From Heterodera schachtii (taxonomy: Eukaryota; Nematoda; Chromadorea; Rhabditida; Heteroderidae): a DNA stretch of 64,000 nucleotides. This document shows, piece after piece, positions 23,501 to 33,580 of the stretch. The DNA is taken from contig SIJG01000005.1 in NCBI GenBank assembly GCA_023374025.1, positions 1,782,782-1,846,781 on the forward strand. The letters run 5' to 3'. Each line of letters begins with the position of its first letter. Position 1 is the stretch's first letter. The notes under the pieces were generated by a model. That model made no database searches, was not told the origin of the DNA, and saw only the letters and a program-made list of their open reading frames with translations. The position numbers were made by a program, and so were the translations under genes.

Positions 23501-24094
23501 TATATTTTGCTATTTTTGTATGCTTTTGGGGAAGAATTGCTTTACAAAAAACTGCAGCTTGTTCGGGTCAGGGAAAGGTGAAATTATAAAAAAAAATTAA
23601 ACATAAATGAAACTGTAGGCCAGGGATGGCACGGATTCTGATTCCCGGCAATTTTGGTAAAAAGCCGGAAATTTTCGGAAAAAATTTTTGAGCCTCGGAA
23701 ATCGGAATGCCATCCCTGCTGTAGGCCCAAGGAAGCTATGCATTTTGTTGACCTGCTGCTCCCTGTGCATTTGTGCAGTTTACCACCAGACAATATTTGT
23801 CATTTTGTGGAGGGCATTCTCCCTTTTCAATTTCAGAAATGCCATATTGTTGCATTTCATAGCCTTGCTTGCACTTGAGACCAGCTGAATGAAAGGGATT
23901 GGCATGAGTAAATTAATACAATCAATCAGCAGGTGAAAGCGCCCGACAAAACATTGGCAAAACAGAACGAACCAAGACGGACAATGCTCAAAATGTAATC
24001 ATTTTCAAATTTATATTTTGTTACCCGCAAAATGTCCGATGTTAAGGACGAAGATGATGAAAAGGTGAAGAAACAATGGACTTGCACGAGCCAT
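17512..24094 (-). CDS. Secreted two-module cysteine-rich protein, 5 exons, about 243 aa
   Basis: Exons in order: 24025-24094 (signal peptide, starts MARASPLFLHLFIIFVLN), 23753-23884 (half A: L-K-C-K-Q-G, E-C-P-P, Y-C, N-C), 23183-23371 (half B: L-W-L-C, K-C, L-C-K-C-Q-Y-G, G-N-E), 19410-19520 (half A of module 2: V-Q-C-K-F-G, V-C, H-Y-C-F) and 17512-17741 (half B: L-W-G-C, S-C, L-S-C-E-C-R-F-G, A-N-E, stop TGA). Every intron is phase 1, so halves can duplicate without breaking the frame. AATAAA lies about 75 bases past the stop. Introns 2 and 4 have taken in mobile elements (23621-23718, 22118-22713, 20521-20589, 17870-19100). It is paralogous to 235-2828. Extracellular location is inferred from the signal peptide; function is unknown. 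ET-module/Ly6-like kinship is possible. Confidence 0.72.
17870..19100. mobile_element. TTCTGAT-word hAT-like element with a nested insertion
   Basis: The left end is CAGGTGTGCGATCG with AATCAGAACATC words; the right side is near 19100 (AAATTAGAATGTTAGGG, unclear). It is colinear, in reverse, with the element at 26369-27139. A second element is inserted at 18292-19023. It lies in intron 4 of the cysteine-rich gene 17512-24094. Confidence 0.65.
18292..19023. mobile_element. Nested hAT-like MITE, 732 bp, GCGGGATCCC-word
   Basis: Ends are TAGAGACCGG and CCGGTCTCTA. Flanks are GTCGCTAC and CTCGCTAC (7 of 8). Comparison with 26369-27139 shows the host sequence unbroken there (GGTCGATACCCC), which confirms the insertion. 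Subterminal GCGGGATCCCGC words are strongly self-complementary. The GC cassette is at about 18690-18711. Confidence 0.88.
19815..20170. repeat. Foldback (inverted repeat) sequence
   Basis: The left arm (GGTCACAAAATTT ... TAAATAGAGG) and right arm (CTCTATTTA ... AATTTTGTGACC) are complementary with mismatches over about 120 bases each. No flanking duplication was recognised. It is in intron 4 of the 17512-24094 gene. Confidence 0.55.
20521..20589. mobile_element. Minimal hAT-like element, 69 bp, perfect 8-bp TSD
   Basis: Ends are TAGGGATGC and GCATCCCTA, with GTAATGAA directly on both sides (20513-20520 and 20590-20597). Only 69 bases separate the two target copies, and GCCTATTT-like words are still recognisable. 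The flanking frame (20396-20520) ends in a plausible peptide but has no splice support. Confidence 0.88.
20690..21175. mobile_element. Element of the TACATATTT-word family, right end clear
   Basis: TTACATATTT words recur, densest at both sides. The right terminus is TTTTTGGCAGCCCTA, the complement of the CAGGGCTGCC end at 943. The left terminus is not clear. Confidence 0.5.
21181..21959. mobile_element. Truncated CCCGGGTCC-word element
   Basis: It has the internal marker CTGGTAAGAATGGGGGTC at the left, ACCCGG words at 21840-21930, and the right terminus CCGTCTAACCCTA. The left terminus is missing. Intergenic words and no open frame. Confidence 0.5.
22118..22713. mobile_element. MITE, 596 bp, perfect 8-bp TSD, ATTGGACAC-word
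   Basis: The left end is GGCTCCCGGAAAATTGGACA. The right end is its complement, TGTCCAATTTACCGGTCCCC. The duplication ATTCTATT flanks it (22110-22117 and 22714-22721). GAAAATTGGACACC recurs 3-6 times at each end. The repetitive short frames here come from this word. Confidence 0.88.
23621..23718. mobile_element. hAT-like MITE, 98 bp, perfect 8-bp TSD
   Basis: Ends are CAGGGATGGCACGGATTC and GAATGCCATCCCTG, flanked by CTGTAGGC (23613-23620 and 23719-23726). It lies in intron 2 of the 17512-24094 gene, only 34 bases from the exon-2 donor. Confidence 0.9.
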
Positions 24095-24647
24095 TATAGA
24101 TTCTTCTTTAATATTATTTGTTTAACTAAATATTGTTAAAATAAAAAAAATAAAATTTTGTTTTTATGAAAGAAATTTATTTATTTGCTAAAAGGAATCC
24201 AATTCTGCTGATGTAAATGGACAAATTTATTATAGTTGTGAATGAAAACTGTGATGAACGGATGATTCAGTGGGAAAGCATTTGCTTTATTGGATATTAA
24301 CTGAAATATTTTAAAATTAAAATGCAAATGTTTAAAATTATTACATACTTTACTAAATATATATAAAAATATTTTTAAAAATTTATAAATAAATATAAGT
24401 GAATTCATAAATTACTTTGAAGAAAAGTTAATCCGGACCAGGAATTTTGGGAAAACCCGGACCACGATTTAAACCATTGCCTTGACAGGGAATTGGAACC
24501 AACGGGAATTATTACAAGTGAAAAGAAATCAGTTGGAAAGCGCACAAAAATGCTACAAAAAGCGCTAAAATATGAAAATTTTCTTTGAAAACAAACATTG
24601 TTATGAAATTTTGGGCCTCGGCACTTGCGCCGCCCTACAAAATCATT

Positions 24648-25455
24648 CGTGGTGAGCCGAATTACAAAAGTATCAAAGATTAAAATATTTAAATTTAATT
24701 ATTATTTAAATTTAATTTGCTAAATAATTCATCATAAAGTTAGCCTAAACCTAGTCAAATTAATTAAACTTGGTATTGGAAAGCAGCTCTACTTATCCAC
24801 TACTATGTTATAATTTTTTAAAAATTTCGCAAAAATTTACAAAAAGTTGTAAGCAAAAAATGCTCGAAAAATTTAGACTCAACATTTTTTACCTAACTTT
24901 TTATTGATTCAATAAAATTTTTCGAAATTTAACATAATAATAGAGAAATTTTTGTGCTTTCTAATAATATATAAATAAAATTAAAATTTGTTGTATCTGA
25001 AAAAAAGTTATGAAGGAATAATAATGTTATTTTTTTGTGGTCATCCAAAAAATGCAAGGTCGTTAAATGCATGTAAATTGTTCAAACATTCAATTAATCA
25101 CATTTCACTTGATATGAAAAAATAGCCCAAAAATTTCTCTATTATTATATTAAATTTAAAAATTTTTTATTGAATTAAAAAAAAATGATGGTCGAAATGT
25201 TGAGTCTAAATTTTTCGAGCTTTTTTGCTTACTTTTTGTAAATTTTTGCGAAATTTTAAAAAATTATAACATAGTAGTGGATAAGTAGAGCTGCTTTCTA
25301 ATACCAAGTTTAATTAATTTGACTAAGTTTAAGCTAACTTATGATGAATTATTTAGCAAATTAAATTTAAATAATAATAAATTTAAATTTTTTAATCATT
25401 GATACTTTTTGTAATTTCGCCCACATTGATACTTTTGTAACTTCGTCCTAGCACC
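24648..25455. mobile_element. Foldback element, 808 bp, about 330-bp arms, 8-bp TSD
   Basis: Nearly the whole element is a hairpin. The left arm starts CGTGGTGAGCCGAATTAC; the right arm ends GTAACTTCGTCCTAGCACC. The arms share AAGCAGCTCTACTTATCCAC and its complement. The flanking repeat is AAATCATT (24640-24647 and 25456-25463). No coding frame. Confidence 0.82.
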
Positions 25456-25547
25456 AAATCATTTGCACTGCACCGTTCATTCAAATTTATTAATCCAAAA
25501 AAATTTCTTTAAACTAAAATCTACATATATTAATGTGACTTATTAAT

Positions 25548-26055
25548 AGGGATTTTTAGGCTCTAAAAACTGCCAAAAATAGGCTCGAAAAAATGGAAAA
25601 TAGGCACTAAAACCTCGTTTTTAGGGGTGAAAATGACAAAATGTATTCAAAAAAGTAAAAAAAAATTAAGCCAAAACATTTATTGAGATAAATAATTTTT
25701 AAAGCACAAATTCCTGTCAAGAAAATAAATAAATAAATAAATTTTGGAGATGAATTTTTGAAATTTTTTTATTTCTTAAGGGTGTATTTTTGAAAAATTT
25801 CGGGTCGATTCTTAGGGGGTGTATTTTTCGTTTTTATTGCATTTATGTTAATAATTTTGGCAAAACGCCAAAATAGGCAAAAATAGGCTCTTTCAAAATT
25901 TTTAGGTTTTTTAGGCGCTAAAAATAAAAGCCTAGAAAATAGGCACTAATACTCGAAAAGTAGCTTAACAACAGCTCAAAAACATGTTTTTCGTGCGTTT
26001 CAGGCCACGGGGAGCTCAGGAAAAAAATAGGCTTTTGCCTAAAAATCCCATCCTT
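25548..26055. mobile_element. MITE, 508 bp, TAAAAATAGGC-word
   Basis: Ends are AGGGATTTTTAGGC and GCCTAAAAATCCCATCCTT. The 10-bp direct repeat ACTTATTAAT flanks it (25538-25547 and 26056-26065). CTAAAAATAGGC-type words fill both subterminal regions. Confidence 0.8.
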
Positions 26056-26368
26056 ACTTATTAATCTCATTATTTTTGTTTTCCTTAACATCAAATTTGC
26101 TTTTGCTACGGATGTACGTATTGACAAAAACCAAAAAATTAGATGCCTATCTTTGTGATTCGCTTCTTTTTTTGATGCACAGTAGTTTGATGAGTAAAAT
26201 TTTTGAAATTTGGTACAGTGCCCCAAAAAAATCTTCCCAAAGAGGCAAAAATTGGGAATATTCAATTTTCTAAGTGAAGGATAAAACAAATTCTCTTTAA
26301 TTTACTTTTTTCTATAGCTCATTTCGTGCTCTATCCGTTGCTGAAATATATTTTTATTTAAAGAAAAG

Positions 26369-27139
26369 CAGGGTTTCGATCTGTTTTGATTTATCAGAAA
26401 TGTTCTGATTTGGAGGGTCCAAATCTGATAAAATAAAAATGTTCTGATTTGTCAGAAATGTTCTGATTTTGGGGTATCGACCAAAATTTGTTCTGATTTC
26501 TTAAATAAACTCATAATTTTAAAATTTTATGGCATAATGTAATTATTTTATCAAGAAAATAAGATTTTTGGCAAACTTTAGACAATTTTTTGGACAAAAA
26601 CTGTTAACAAAACGCACTAAAATCACAAATTTTTCCCGGCGGCACCTATCGGCGCCGCCGAGTCCCCTGTCCTCCAAAATTTTTGGAAGCGCGCCGCAAA
26701 AAAAAAAGCGTTTTTAAAAGCGAAAAAAAGTCATCACTTGGCTTTTAATTGCAAAAATTAGCATTTTTGGTGAAAAAATCTGTCAACAAATCAGAACTAA
26801 ATTTTCAAAAATTTTCCGGCGGCGCCTATCGGCACCGCCGGACTCTCTCCCCTCGCCCATTTCTCAAAAATTTTTTGGAAAAATGCGCCGCAAAATATTC
26901 TTAAAATTTTTTTTTTTGATCCCGAGTGCACTGAAATTTACGATTTGTTAATTTCCTCACCAAAATTTTTAAAGATGATAATTGGAGGCGAAAAAAATAA
27001 TATTTAATACATTTTGATCGAATAAATTGTAAAAATAACTGTTTTGAAGCAATTTTGCAAAATGTTCTGATTTTTGACCCCAAAATCTGATTTTTTGGCC
27101 TGATGTTCTGATTTTGAAAATTTTTCGATCGCATCCCTG
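26369..27139. mobile_element. hAT-like MITE, 771 bp, TTCTGAT-word
   Basis: Ends are CAGGGTTTCGATC and GATCGCATCCCTG. Flanks AAGAAAAG and GATAAAAG match at 6 of 8 bases. AAATGTTCTGATTT words recur at both ends. Two GC cassettes are in tandem at 26638-26659 and 26818-26839, so the internal cassette was duplicated. It is a relative of 17870-19100. Confidence 0.8.
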
Positions 27140-27435
27140 GATAAAAGAGAACAAAATCCTCTACCGAATTGCCCTTTGAATGATGTGGCTATGATTCAAT
27201 ATAAAAACTTATACTTGATTGAATTTTTTGATTATAAAAAATCACAATTTTTACCGTATTCCAAGGGAAAATGATCAAAAATTGATCATTTTTGTTTTAG
27301 TTTCAATCATATTTTATTTTATTTTTGCTTGGCGACATTTGACTTGTTTTAACTTGGACGACATTTCGACCCAGACGCACAACAGTTCGACCCGTCTAAT
27401 CCGTCCGATTAGTAAAATATTGAAAAAAAAATCAG

Positions 27436-27443
27436 TATAAAAG
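27436..27443 (+). promoter_or_regulatory. TATA-box candidate for the 27521 gene
   Basis: TATAAAAG stands 78 bases upstream of the ATG at 27521, in an AT-rich setting followed by a GC-richer stretch. Position and sequence fit a core promoter; there is no other evidence. Confidence 0.4.
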
Positions 27444-27520
27444 CGGTTGTTCCTCCGCCTTTTTCATTATTTTCTATTTGCCATTTATTTTCATCTCTCT
27501 TCAAATTTCTCTTCCTGAAC

Positions 27521-28994
27521 ATGCTTTCAAAAAGGACTTCTTTGTACGTTTTGTGCATTTATTTTCTCGACATTTACCCTTTTCCTTCTCATTTTTAGTC
27601 TGTTCGGTGTGCCAATGTTTGTCGGTTGTTGCGCCATTCTTTGGATTTATTGGGACCGATTCAAAAAACCACCAAAACCACGAGGACCTCACAAAAAGAA
27701 AATGTAAAAAACCCTCCAAAAAATTAAAATTTTTAAATTTCATTTTTCAGTTTCATCTCTGGCGACGTTTGGCTGGCGGTGTTCAATTTGCTCGCGCCTT
27801 CTCAAGTTGGACAGGGAATAGCAATGATCAGCCACCGATTTGACAACATCGTCGACAAACACTTCGAGACGCGGCGCTGAGCGCTGAAATCCATGGGAAT
27901 TGGGCGCAAAATTGGAAAGAATGGCACAAAGAAACTGAAAATTGTCAATTCCGTTGGAATACAATTGGCAATTCCGCAAATTCAATTGCCACACAATGTC
28001 AGCGGCTTCAAACGCATCACAATCTCGTAAAATTGCGATTATTCAAGAAATTCAAGCAGTCCTTCCCATCCATTTTCAGTTTCATCGACCGAAATGCCAT
28101 CGCTTTTCTCCACCGTTTTCGCCCGCTTTTCGCCTCGTGCCCGCTTAATTTGTTCATCGATACGACGAGTGACCGAATTTTGGAGTTCATTTTGCACAAC
28201 ATTTGGCCATTGCTCAGCAAAAACATACGATGGCATTGGATTATCCGCCACAATTTTCCGCCATTTGCGACAATTCGTCCCGTCAATTCTGAACGAATGT
28301 CCATCTCTTCGCATTGTCTCCTATGTTGACGATCTTTTCGCCGAATTTCCGGCCGATGACAGTGCCATGGCATCGGATGGACAAGCGATGGCCAAATGGC
28401 TTTTCACTCCCCGTCCGGACGATGTGCCAAAAGTGTTGCGATGCTGGTTGGACAAGGATGACGGGAATTTGGCGTCAAAGATTGAAGCCTTCAAAGCGGT
28501 GAGTTCGGTCGAATTGATTTTTTTGGCTCTTTTTTCGTTTCTTATTTTCTTTACCAATTTTTCCATGTTTTAGGCATTTGCCAATGCTTCTTCCAATTTT
28601 TCCATGCTTTAGGCATTTGCCAATGCTTCTTCTCCCGCCAATTCCATCGTTTACCTTTCGCTTCCTTCGCCTTTTGCTTCCGTTGTGCCCTTTGATCTGA
28701 CCAATGAATCGACTCGGGAACAATTGACGTTGAAAAGAACTGACTTCAGCTGCTGTTTTCTGTTCGTCCGTTGTCCAATTGCGCGAGACGAAAGCAAATG
28801 GACAAAATGGGAAAAGGAAGCGATTGGATGGATATTCTTTGATCAGTGGAACAGAATTGACATTCGAATTGATAAAGAGGATGAAATCGGAGAAGGGTAA
28901 GCAAATGCTTTTTCAGAAATTCAAATTTACAAATATTTCAATTTTTAGGCTTCTAAACGCAATGGTCGGCCCAAATGATCAGCAGCAGAAGTGA
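27521..28994 (+). pseudogene. Nematode 'DVWL..F' family protein gene with TGA and frameshift
   Basis: Exons: 27521-27543, 27599-27703, 27751-28026, 28080-28498, 28613-28896, 28949-28994. Splice phases agree throughout. The product begins with a hydrophobic anchor (F-L-F-G-V-P-M-F-V-G...) and a Lys/Pro-rich stretch. Family blocks follow: GDVWLAVFNLL, ISHRFDNIVD, FIDRNAIAFLHRFRPLF, NIWPLL, LRQF, FPADDS, AKWL.TPR, VPFDL, VRCPIARDE.KWTKWE, QWNRI, and the end GPNDQQQK. From memory these blocks typify a very large Globodera family, sometimes called F-box-like; its function is uncertain. Two lesions are seen: TGA at 27878-27880 where a Trp is expected, and one extra base in the A-run near 28213-28217. 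The exon-5 acceptor region is also tandemly duplicated (28555-28573 and 28594-28612). Either a decaying gene or base errors. Confidence 0.75.
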
Positions 28995-29399
28995 ATGAAT
29001 TGCTGGGAAGTGATCGATCAATTTGAATTATGAAATTGGAAAATGAAATTCTGTTTTGACGTGCTCATTAAATATTGTTTTTTGTTTGAATGATTCAACA
29101 TGAAATTGTGTTATTTTTTGTATGTCTTAAGGATAAATTTAGTGATTTCTTGAGACTGGAATTTGCTTAAGAATTTTTAAGCATAAATTTTTGAGGTCCG
29201 GCATTACCAAAAGGGACCGTGTGAGAAATATTTTGAAAATATAAGACCAATAAATTTACCAAAGAAGAAATATACACATGCAAATTATGATTTTTGCCAG
29301 TCTAATATAACTTTTCTTATTTAAATGAAAAACTAAAGAATAATCTACTGGTGTAAAATGACAAAATAATTTAAAAAAAGTTTTAAAATTAAGCTAAAC

Positions 29400-29826
29400 C
29401 AGGGCTGGTATCGTCCAAAGTCAGCTTCCAAGGACGGGTATGCCGATTTCCAGGACATAACGAGCAATTTTCATGAAATTCAAGGACATTTAAAATTTTA
29501 TTATATGCAATGAAAAATGGTTAATATTTTTTCAAATGGCTTGTATTTTTCACCGGAATGGATGTTTTACAACATTTTTTTGTTTTCACTGATTCAAAAA
29601 TTCTCGACCATGAGAAAAAAAATTGCCTTTTTATTAACATAATGCCATAATTTAATATCCATATATGTTATAAATTCAAAAATTTACCAAATTTTCTTTG
29701 ATTATTTCCATTTTTTAAATGCTCATTTCCAACGACGTCCTTGCATTCAAGGACATTTTTTATTTTCAAGAAAGAGGGCCCAATTTCAAGGACGTCCTTG
29801 CCATTCAAGGACGGATACCAGCCCTG
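29400..29826. mobile_element. hAT-like MITE, 427 bp, perfect 8-bp TSD, AAGGACGTCC-word
   Basis: Ends are CAGGGCTGGTATCGTCC and GGACGGATACCAGCCCTG. The duplication AGCTAAAC flanks it (29392-29399 and 29827-29834). TTCAAGGACGTCCTTG words repeat subterminally. Unlike most others it shows no GC cassette. Confidence 0.92.
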
Positions 29827-30319
29827 AGCTAAACCAGTATTGCGATAATAATTTTTAAAATCACAAATTCTTGTCAAAAAATATATAAATTATTTATAGA
29901 CGAATTTTTGAGAAAATTTTCATTTCTTAGGGATATGTTTTTTAAAAATTCCTTAAAGGTTCATCCTTAAGCGTATATTTTTCATTTTTTATTGCATTTT
30001 TGTTACAAAGAAATAATTTTTAGTTTTTTATGTTTTGAAAACTAGCTTAACAACCACCAAAAAAAAAAAAATTTGTTTTCTATGCGTTTCAAAATAGTGA
30101 AAAGCTATAAACTGGAGCCTTACTTTTTGCCGATGACACAAAAGTTTATCATTAGGACTCGGAAAATTATGGATATAAAATCACAAAATTTGATCATAAA
30201 ATATGGACCAAAAATCGCGAAATATAAACATAAAAATGCAAAAAATATGGACAAATTTTTCCAAATTGAGGGTGTAATTCCCCAAAATTTCTTTAAATTT
30301 GTTAAATATAATGTAAAAC

Positions 30320-31074
30320 CAGGGTTGCCAGATCTGAGGCTTTAGCCTCATTTTGTGGTTTTTTGATAGGTCAATGAGGCTAAATTTTCAAAATGAGGCT
30401 TTGAGGCTTTTTGTGGTTTTTTGAGAAATTTTGAGGCTTTTTGTGGTTTTTGAGAAATTTTGAGGATTTTTGATGTTTTGGGGGGAAATTCGTCAGATTT
30501 TTTAAATTTTGATTAATTTTGATAAGTTGGCATAATGTTTTACAATTATTTAATAATTTGGGTTTTTAATAGAGCATCAAAACGAAAATAGAACTAATTT
30601 TTTTCCAAAAAACCACAAAATTAAGAATTTCTTACTGAAAATCTGCTAAAAAATGGTCAAAATTCTCAATTTTTCTCCTGGCGGCGCCTATCGGCACCGC
30701 CGGACCCTAAAAATCCTTTATTTTCTTAAAATTTTTGCTTAAAATTGCAAAAATTGGCCATTTTTGTGGAAAAATTCTGTTAACAAATCGTATTAAAAAT
30801 CACAAAATTTTTCGGCCTCCCTTTTCCCCAAGTTTTTTTTTTTGAAAAAAGCGCCGCAAAAAATCAACTTCGATTTTTCGTGCTCAGAATTTCACAAAAT
30901 GCTTATTTCTAACAAAAAAATTGCTCAAATTGATCATGGAAAATCAAAAATAAAACATTTGAACATTTTAAGCCTGTTTTGAATAAATTTGTAAAAATGA
31001 GGCTTCTTGACCCAAAATGAGGCTTTTTTGCCTGCCAAATGAGGCTTTTGAAAATTTTAATCTGGCAACCCTGA
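30320..31074. mobile_element. hAT-like MITE, 755 bp, GAGGCTTT-word
   Basis: Ends are CAGGGTTGCCAGATCTGAGG and AATCTGGCAACCCTG. GAGGCTTTTTGTGGTTTT words are at both ends. The GC cassette is at 30680-30701 with both companions (CTGTTAACAAATCG, CAAAAATTGG). The 8-bp flanks no longer match. Confidence 0.82.
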
Positions 31075-31542
31075 ATATACATAAGTAAAGTGCGATTTTG
31101 CCAGTCAAATTATGTGCTAAATTTTGGTTCCCCCCCCCGCCTATTTTTCGATAAAAAAATTGTTATCAAAATTCATGAAAACATGTTTCCGTGAGTTTTC
31201 GGGGTACATAAATTTCGACTAATTCCGAACCCCAAACCCGAATTCTAACAAAAAGTCGAAAATTCAAAATTGAAAAAATTTACTTTTTTCTTAAACCTAT
31301 GCATAGGTTTTAAGAATGATCATTTTTTGTTGTATCAATGATTTGTGACTAATTTTAGCTTGTTTTAATTAATTTTAGAGCCATAAATATTGAAATTCCG
31401 TTCGAATTCGGGGGTTCGGAATTATCTGTTTAACCTCTGAACTTCATCAAAATCCCCTTTTTAGTTTATTATTTTTTTAATATTAAATATAATATACAGA
31501 ATTAAATAAATCTAATTAAAATGATTTTGTAAAAATTTGCAA

Positions 31543-32061
31543 CTAAATCGTCATTTGAGTCAACTGACAAAATTGTTGGCATGCGAAAAACTGTTCAAAG
31601 TCGTTGGTCGTCAGAAAGCCTTTTTCATCCGTGTCCAATTCACTTCAAAAGGGACGAAACCCAACTCATACTACCCCAACTCGTACTGTTTTTCGACAAA
31701 AAAATCTTCATAACTTTTGTCAAAGTCGACAAATCAAACATTCTTGGTATCATTCGATAGTCCTTAATGTTCTCTATCTATCTGCAAAATGGAAGAAAAT
31801 TTTATTGCTTTTCAAAAAACTTATGACCAAAAATCGTAAAGAAAAAAATTTTTCGTTCATAACTTTTTTCAAACTTGATCAAATTTTTTGTAACTTGGTA
31901 ATAGGTAGAGAATTTTAAAGGCTATTGAATGATACCAAGAATGTTTAATTTGGTCGACCTTAACAAAAGTTATGACGATTTTTTCTCGAAAAACAGTACG
32001 ATTTGGGAAATATTAGAACTTTACACACTGCCTTGTTCTGCTGATCTAAGAAGTCGTAGTG
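31543..32061 (-). CDS. EF-hand protein, last two exons (partial)
   Basis: Exon 32027-32061 (acceptor TTTAATTAG, GT|GTGTAA donor) joins in phase 2 to 31543-31642 (acceptor TTTTGAAG, stop TAG). The joined peptide holds E-L-D-T-D-E-K-G-F-L-T-T-N-D-F: a canonical EF-hand loop with D1, D3, G6, L8 and D12 in place. Calcium binding is inferred from those residues. The end of the protein is C-Q-Q-F-C-Q-L-T-Q-M-T-I. AATAAA is near 31466. Upstream exons were not found. The intron is filled almost entirely by the foldback at 31663-32005. Confidence 0.5.
31663..32005. repeat. Foldback repeat filling an intron
   Basis: The left arm (AACTCGTACTGTTTTTCGAC ... AACATTCTTGGTATCATTC) and right arm (GAATGATACCAAGAATG ... 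CGAAAAACAGTACGA) are complementary over about 100 bases. The AACTCGTACTG word also occurs at 49079-49102. Confidence 0.7.
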
Positions 32062-32843
32062 CTAATTAAATCTATTTTTTGATCAATCAACGTTCGATGC
32101 AATTCATTTTTTGGGCGAACCTCTATTGGCTTCTACCTAAAGAAGCGAGATTAATTTAATCCTAATGAATTTCCTAAATTTGAAAATATTAGTTAATTTT
32201 GTTCCATTAGCATGGAATGGGAAACAGCGACCAAACAATTTCTGATAATTTTTGGACAATTATTTTTAAATCAGGGAAAGAGAAGCAAATTTCGAAATTG
32301 ATAATTAATCGTGCTAACGCATTTATTAAACTGCCATCTTAAAAAATTGAAAAATATTTTAAAAATTTCGAGATTACTTTCAAATATGTTTCAGAAATTA
32401 AATTTTCAAAAAACAATGAAAAATTTCAATGAAAATTCTGAAAGAAAATTAAAATTTCTACAAATATTTCTAAAGCGTGTTAAAGTTTTTCACCAGAAAA
32501 GCATTTAGAAAGTGTGGTTTCTTTTACAAAAAATATGGGGAAAAACTAAAAATCACTGATTTACACAAATTGGAGAAAGAAGAAAAATTAATGATTTAAC
32601 AACAACTTTTAAAATTATTAAAGGGTTTACCAGCCTTGATGCTGGGAAAAGTTTCTTTCTGAGTAGGAATTTTCTGTGTGCCATATTTGGCAATCCTGAA
32701 GAATGGGTGTCCCTAATTTTTTTTTTTTAATTTTGGGCTCAAAACAAGTTTTTAGGGGTTTGCTTGCCGTCTTCCATATATTTCTTACACTGAGATTTTA
32801 AATTTTTTAAAATTTCTAAACTTGAAACTGAGAGGAAGTATCT

Positions 32844-33232
32844 GGTACTTGTCTAGTTTAAGGGACAGATTTAACATACATTTTCAAATGCCTATAAATG
32901 TGTTTTAGAAATTAATGAAAATAAGTTTTAAGGGGTTTTTGAGATCGCTGATCACGAATACAACACCCATTTTTGCCAATTTCGAACCCCTGACGCGAAC
33001 TGGAACAAAAATAAAATTAGAAACATTGTATTGATGATATCCGCATTGGCATCTGCCGATGAGGATAACTTTGTTACAGGAAGCATAAAATTCTAAATTT
33101 GTATGAATGATATCCTCATGGGCATCTTGCTAATGAGGGTATTATTGTTTTTTAAAAAATCATATAAAAAATATACATTTATAGGCATTTGAAAATGTAT
33201 GTTAAATCTGTCCCTTAAACTAGACAAGTACC
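32844..33232. repeat. Foldback repeat with about 70-bp arms
   Basis: The left arm GGTACTTGTCTAGTTTAAGG ... AAATGCCTATAAATG pairs with the right arm CATTTATAGGCATTT ... CTTAAACTAGACAAGTACC. A relative fragment lies at 45095-45150. No duplication found. Confidence 0.75.
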
Positions 33233-33580
33233 AAGTATCTTAGTATTTTAACATCCTCACCTTAACCCAAAAAACTTTTCAGTTTTTCAAATAGGAAAAG
33301 GTCACCTTTTCCTATTCTGATTACTACCAAACAAATAATATATAAAACTGAATATTTCTTTATTTAATACAAAGACAAAACATATACAGGAAATTGGAGA
33401 TCGGACATTCATTATGTTAACCAGATTATCACATTCTTCCAAAAGTATAAGCGAACTTTGTCCCTTCTTTTGGACTTTTGAATATGTAAATACATATATA
33501 TAAATAATTATTGTGCTGGACAGAGAGCGGCAAGAAAACAAAAAATCAGTTGAAAAGTACGGACACCCAAGGCGAAGAAG

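Noticed and set aside
33302..33541. Minus-strand frame downstream of the ABCA stop
   Set aside because: It lies in the presumed 3' untranslated region, has no acceptor and no recognisable motif.
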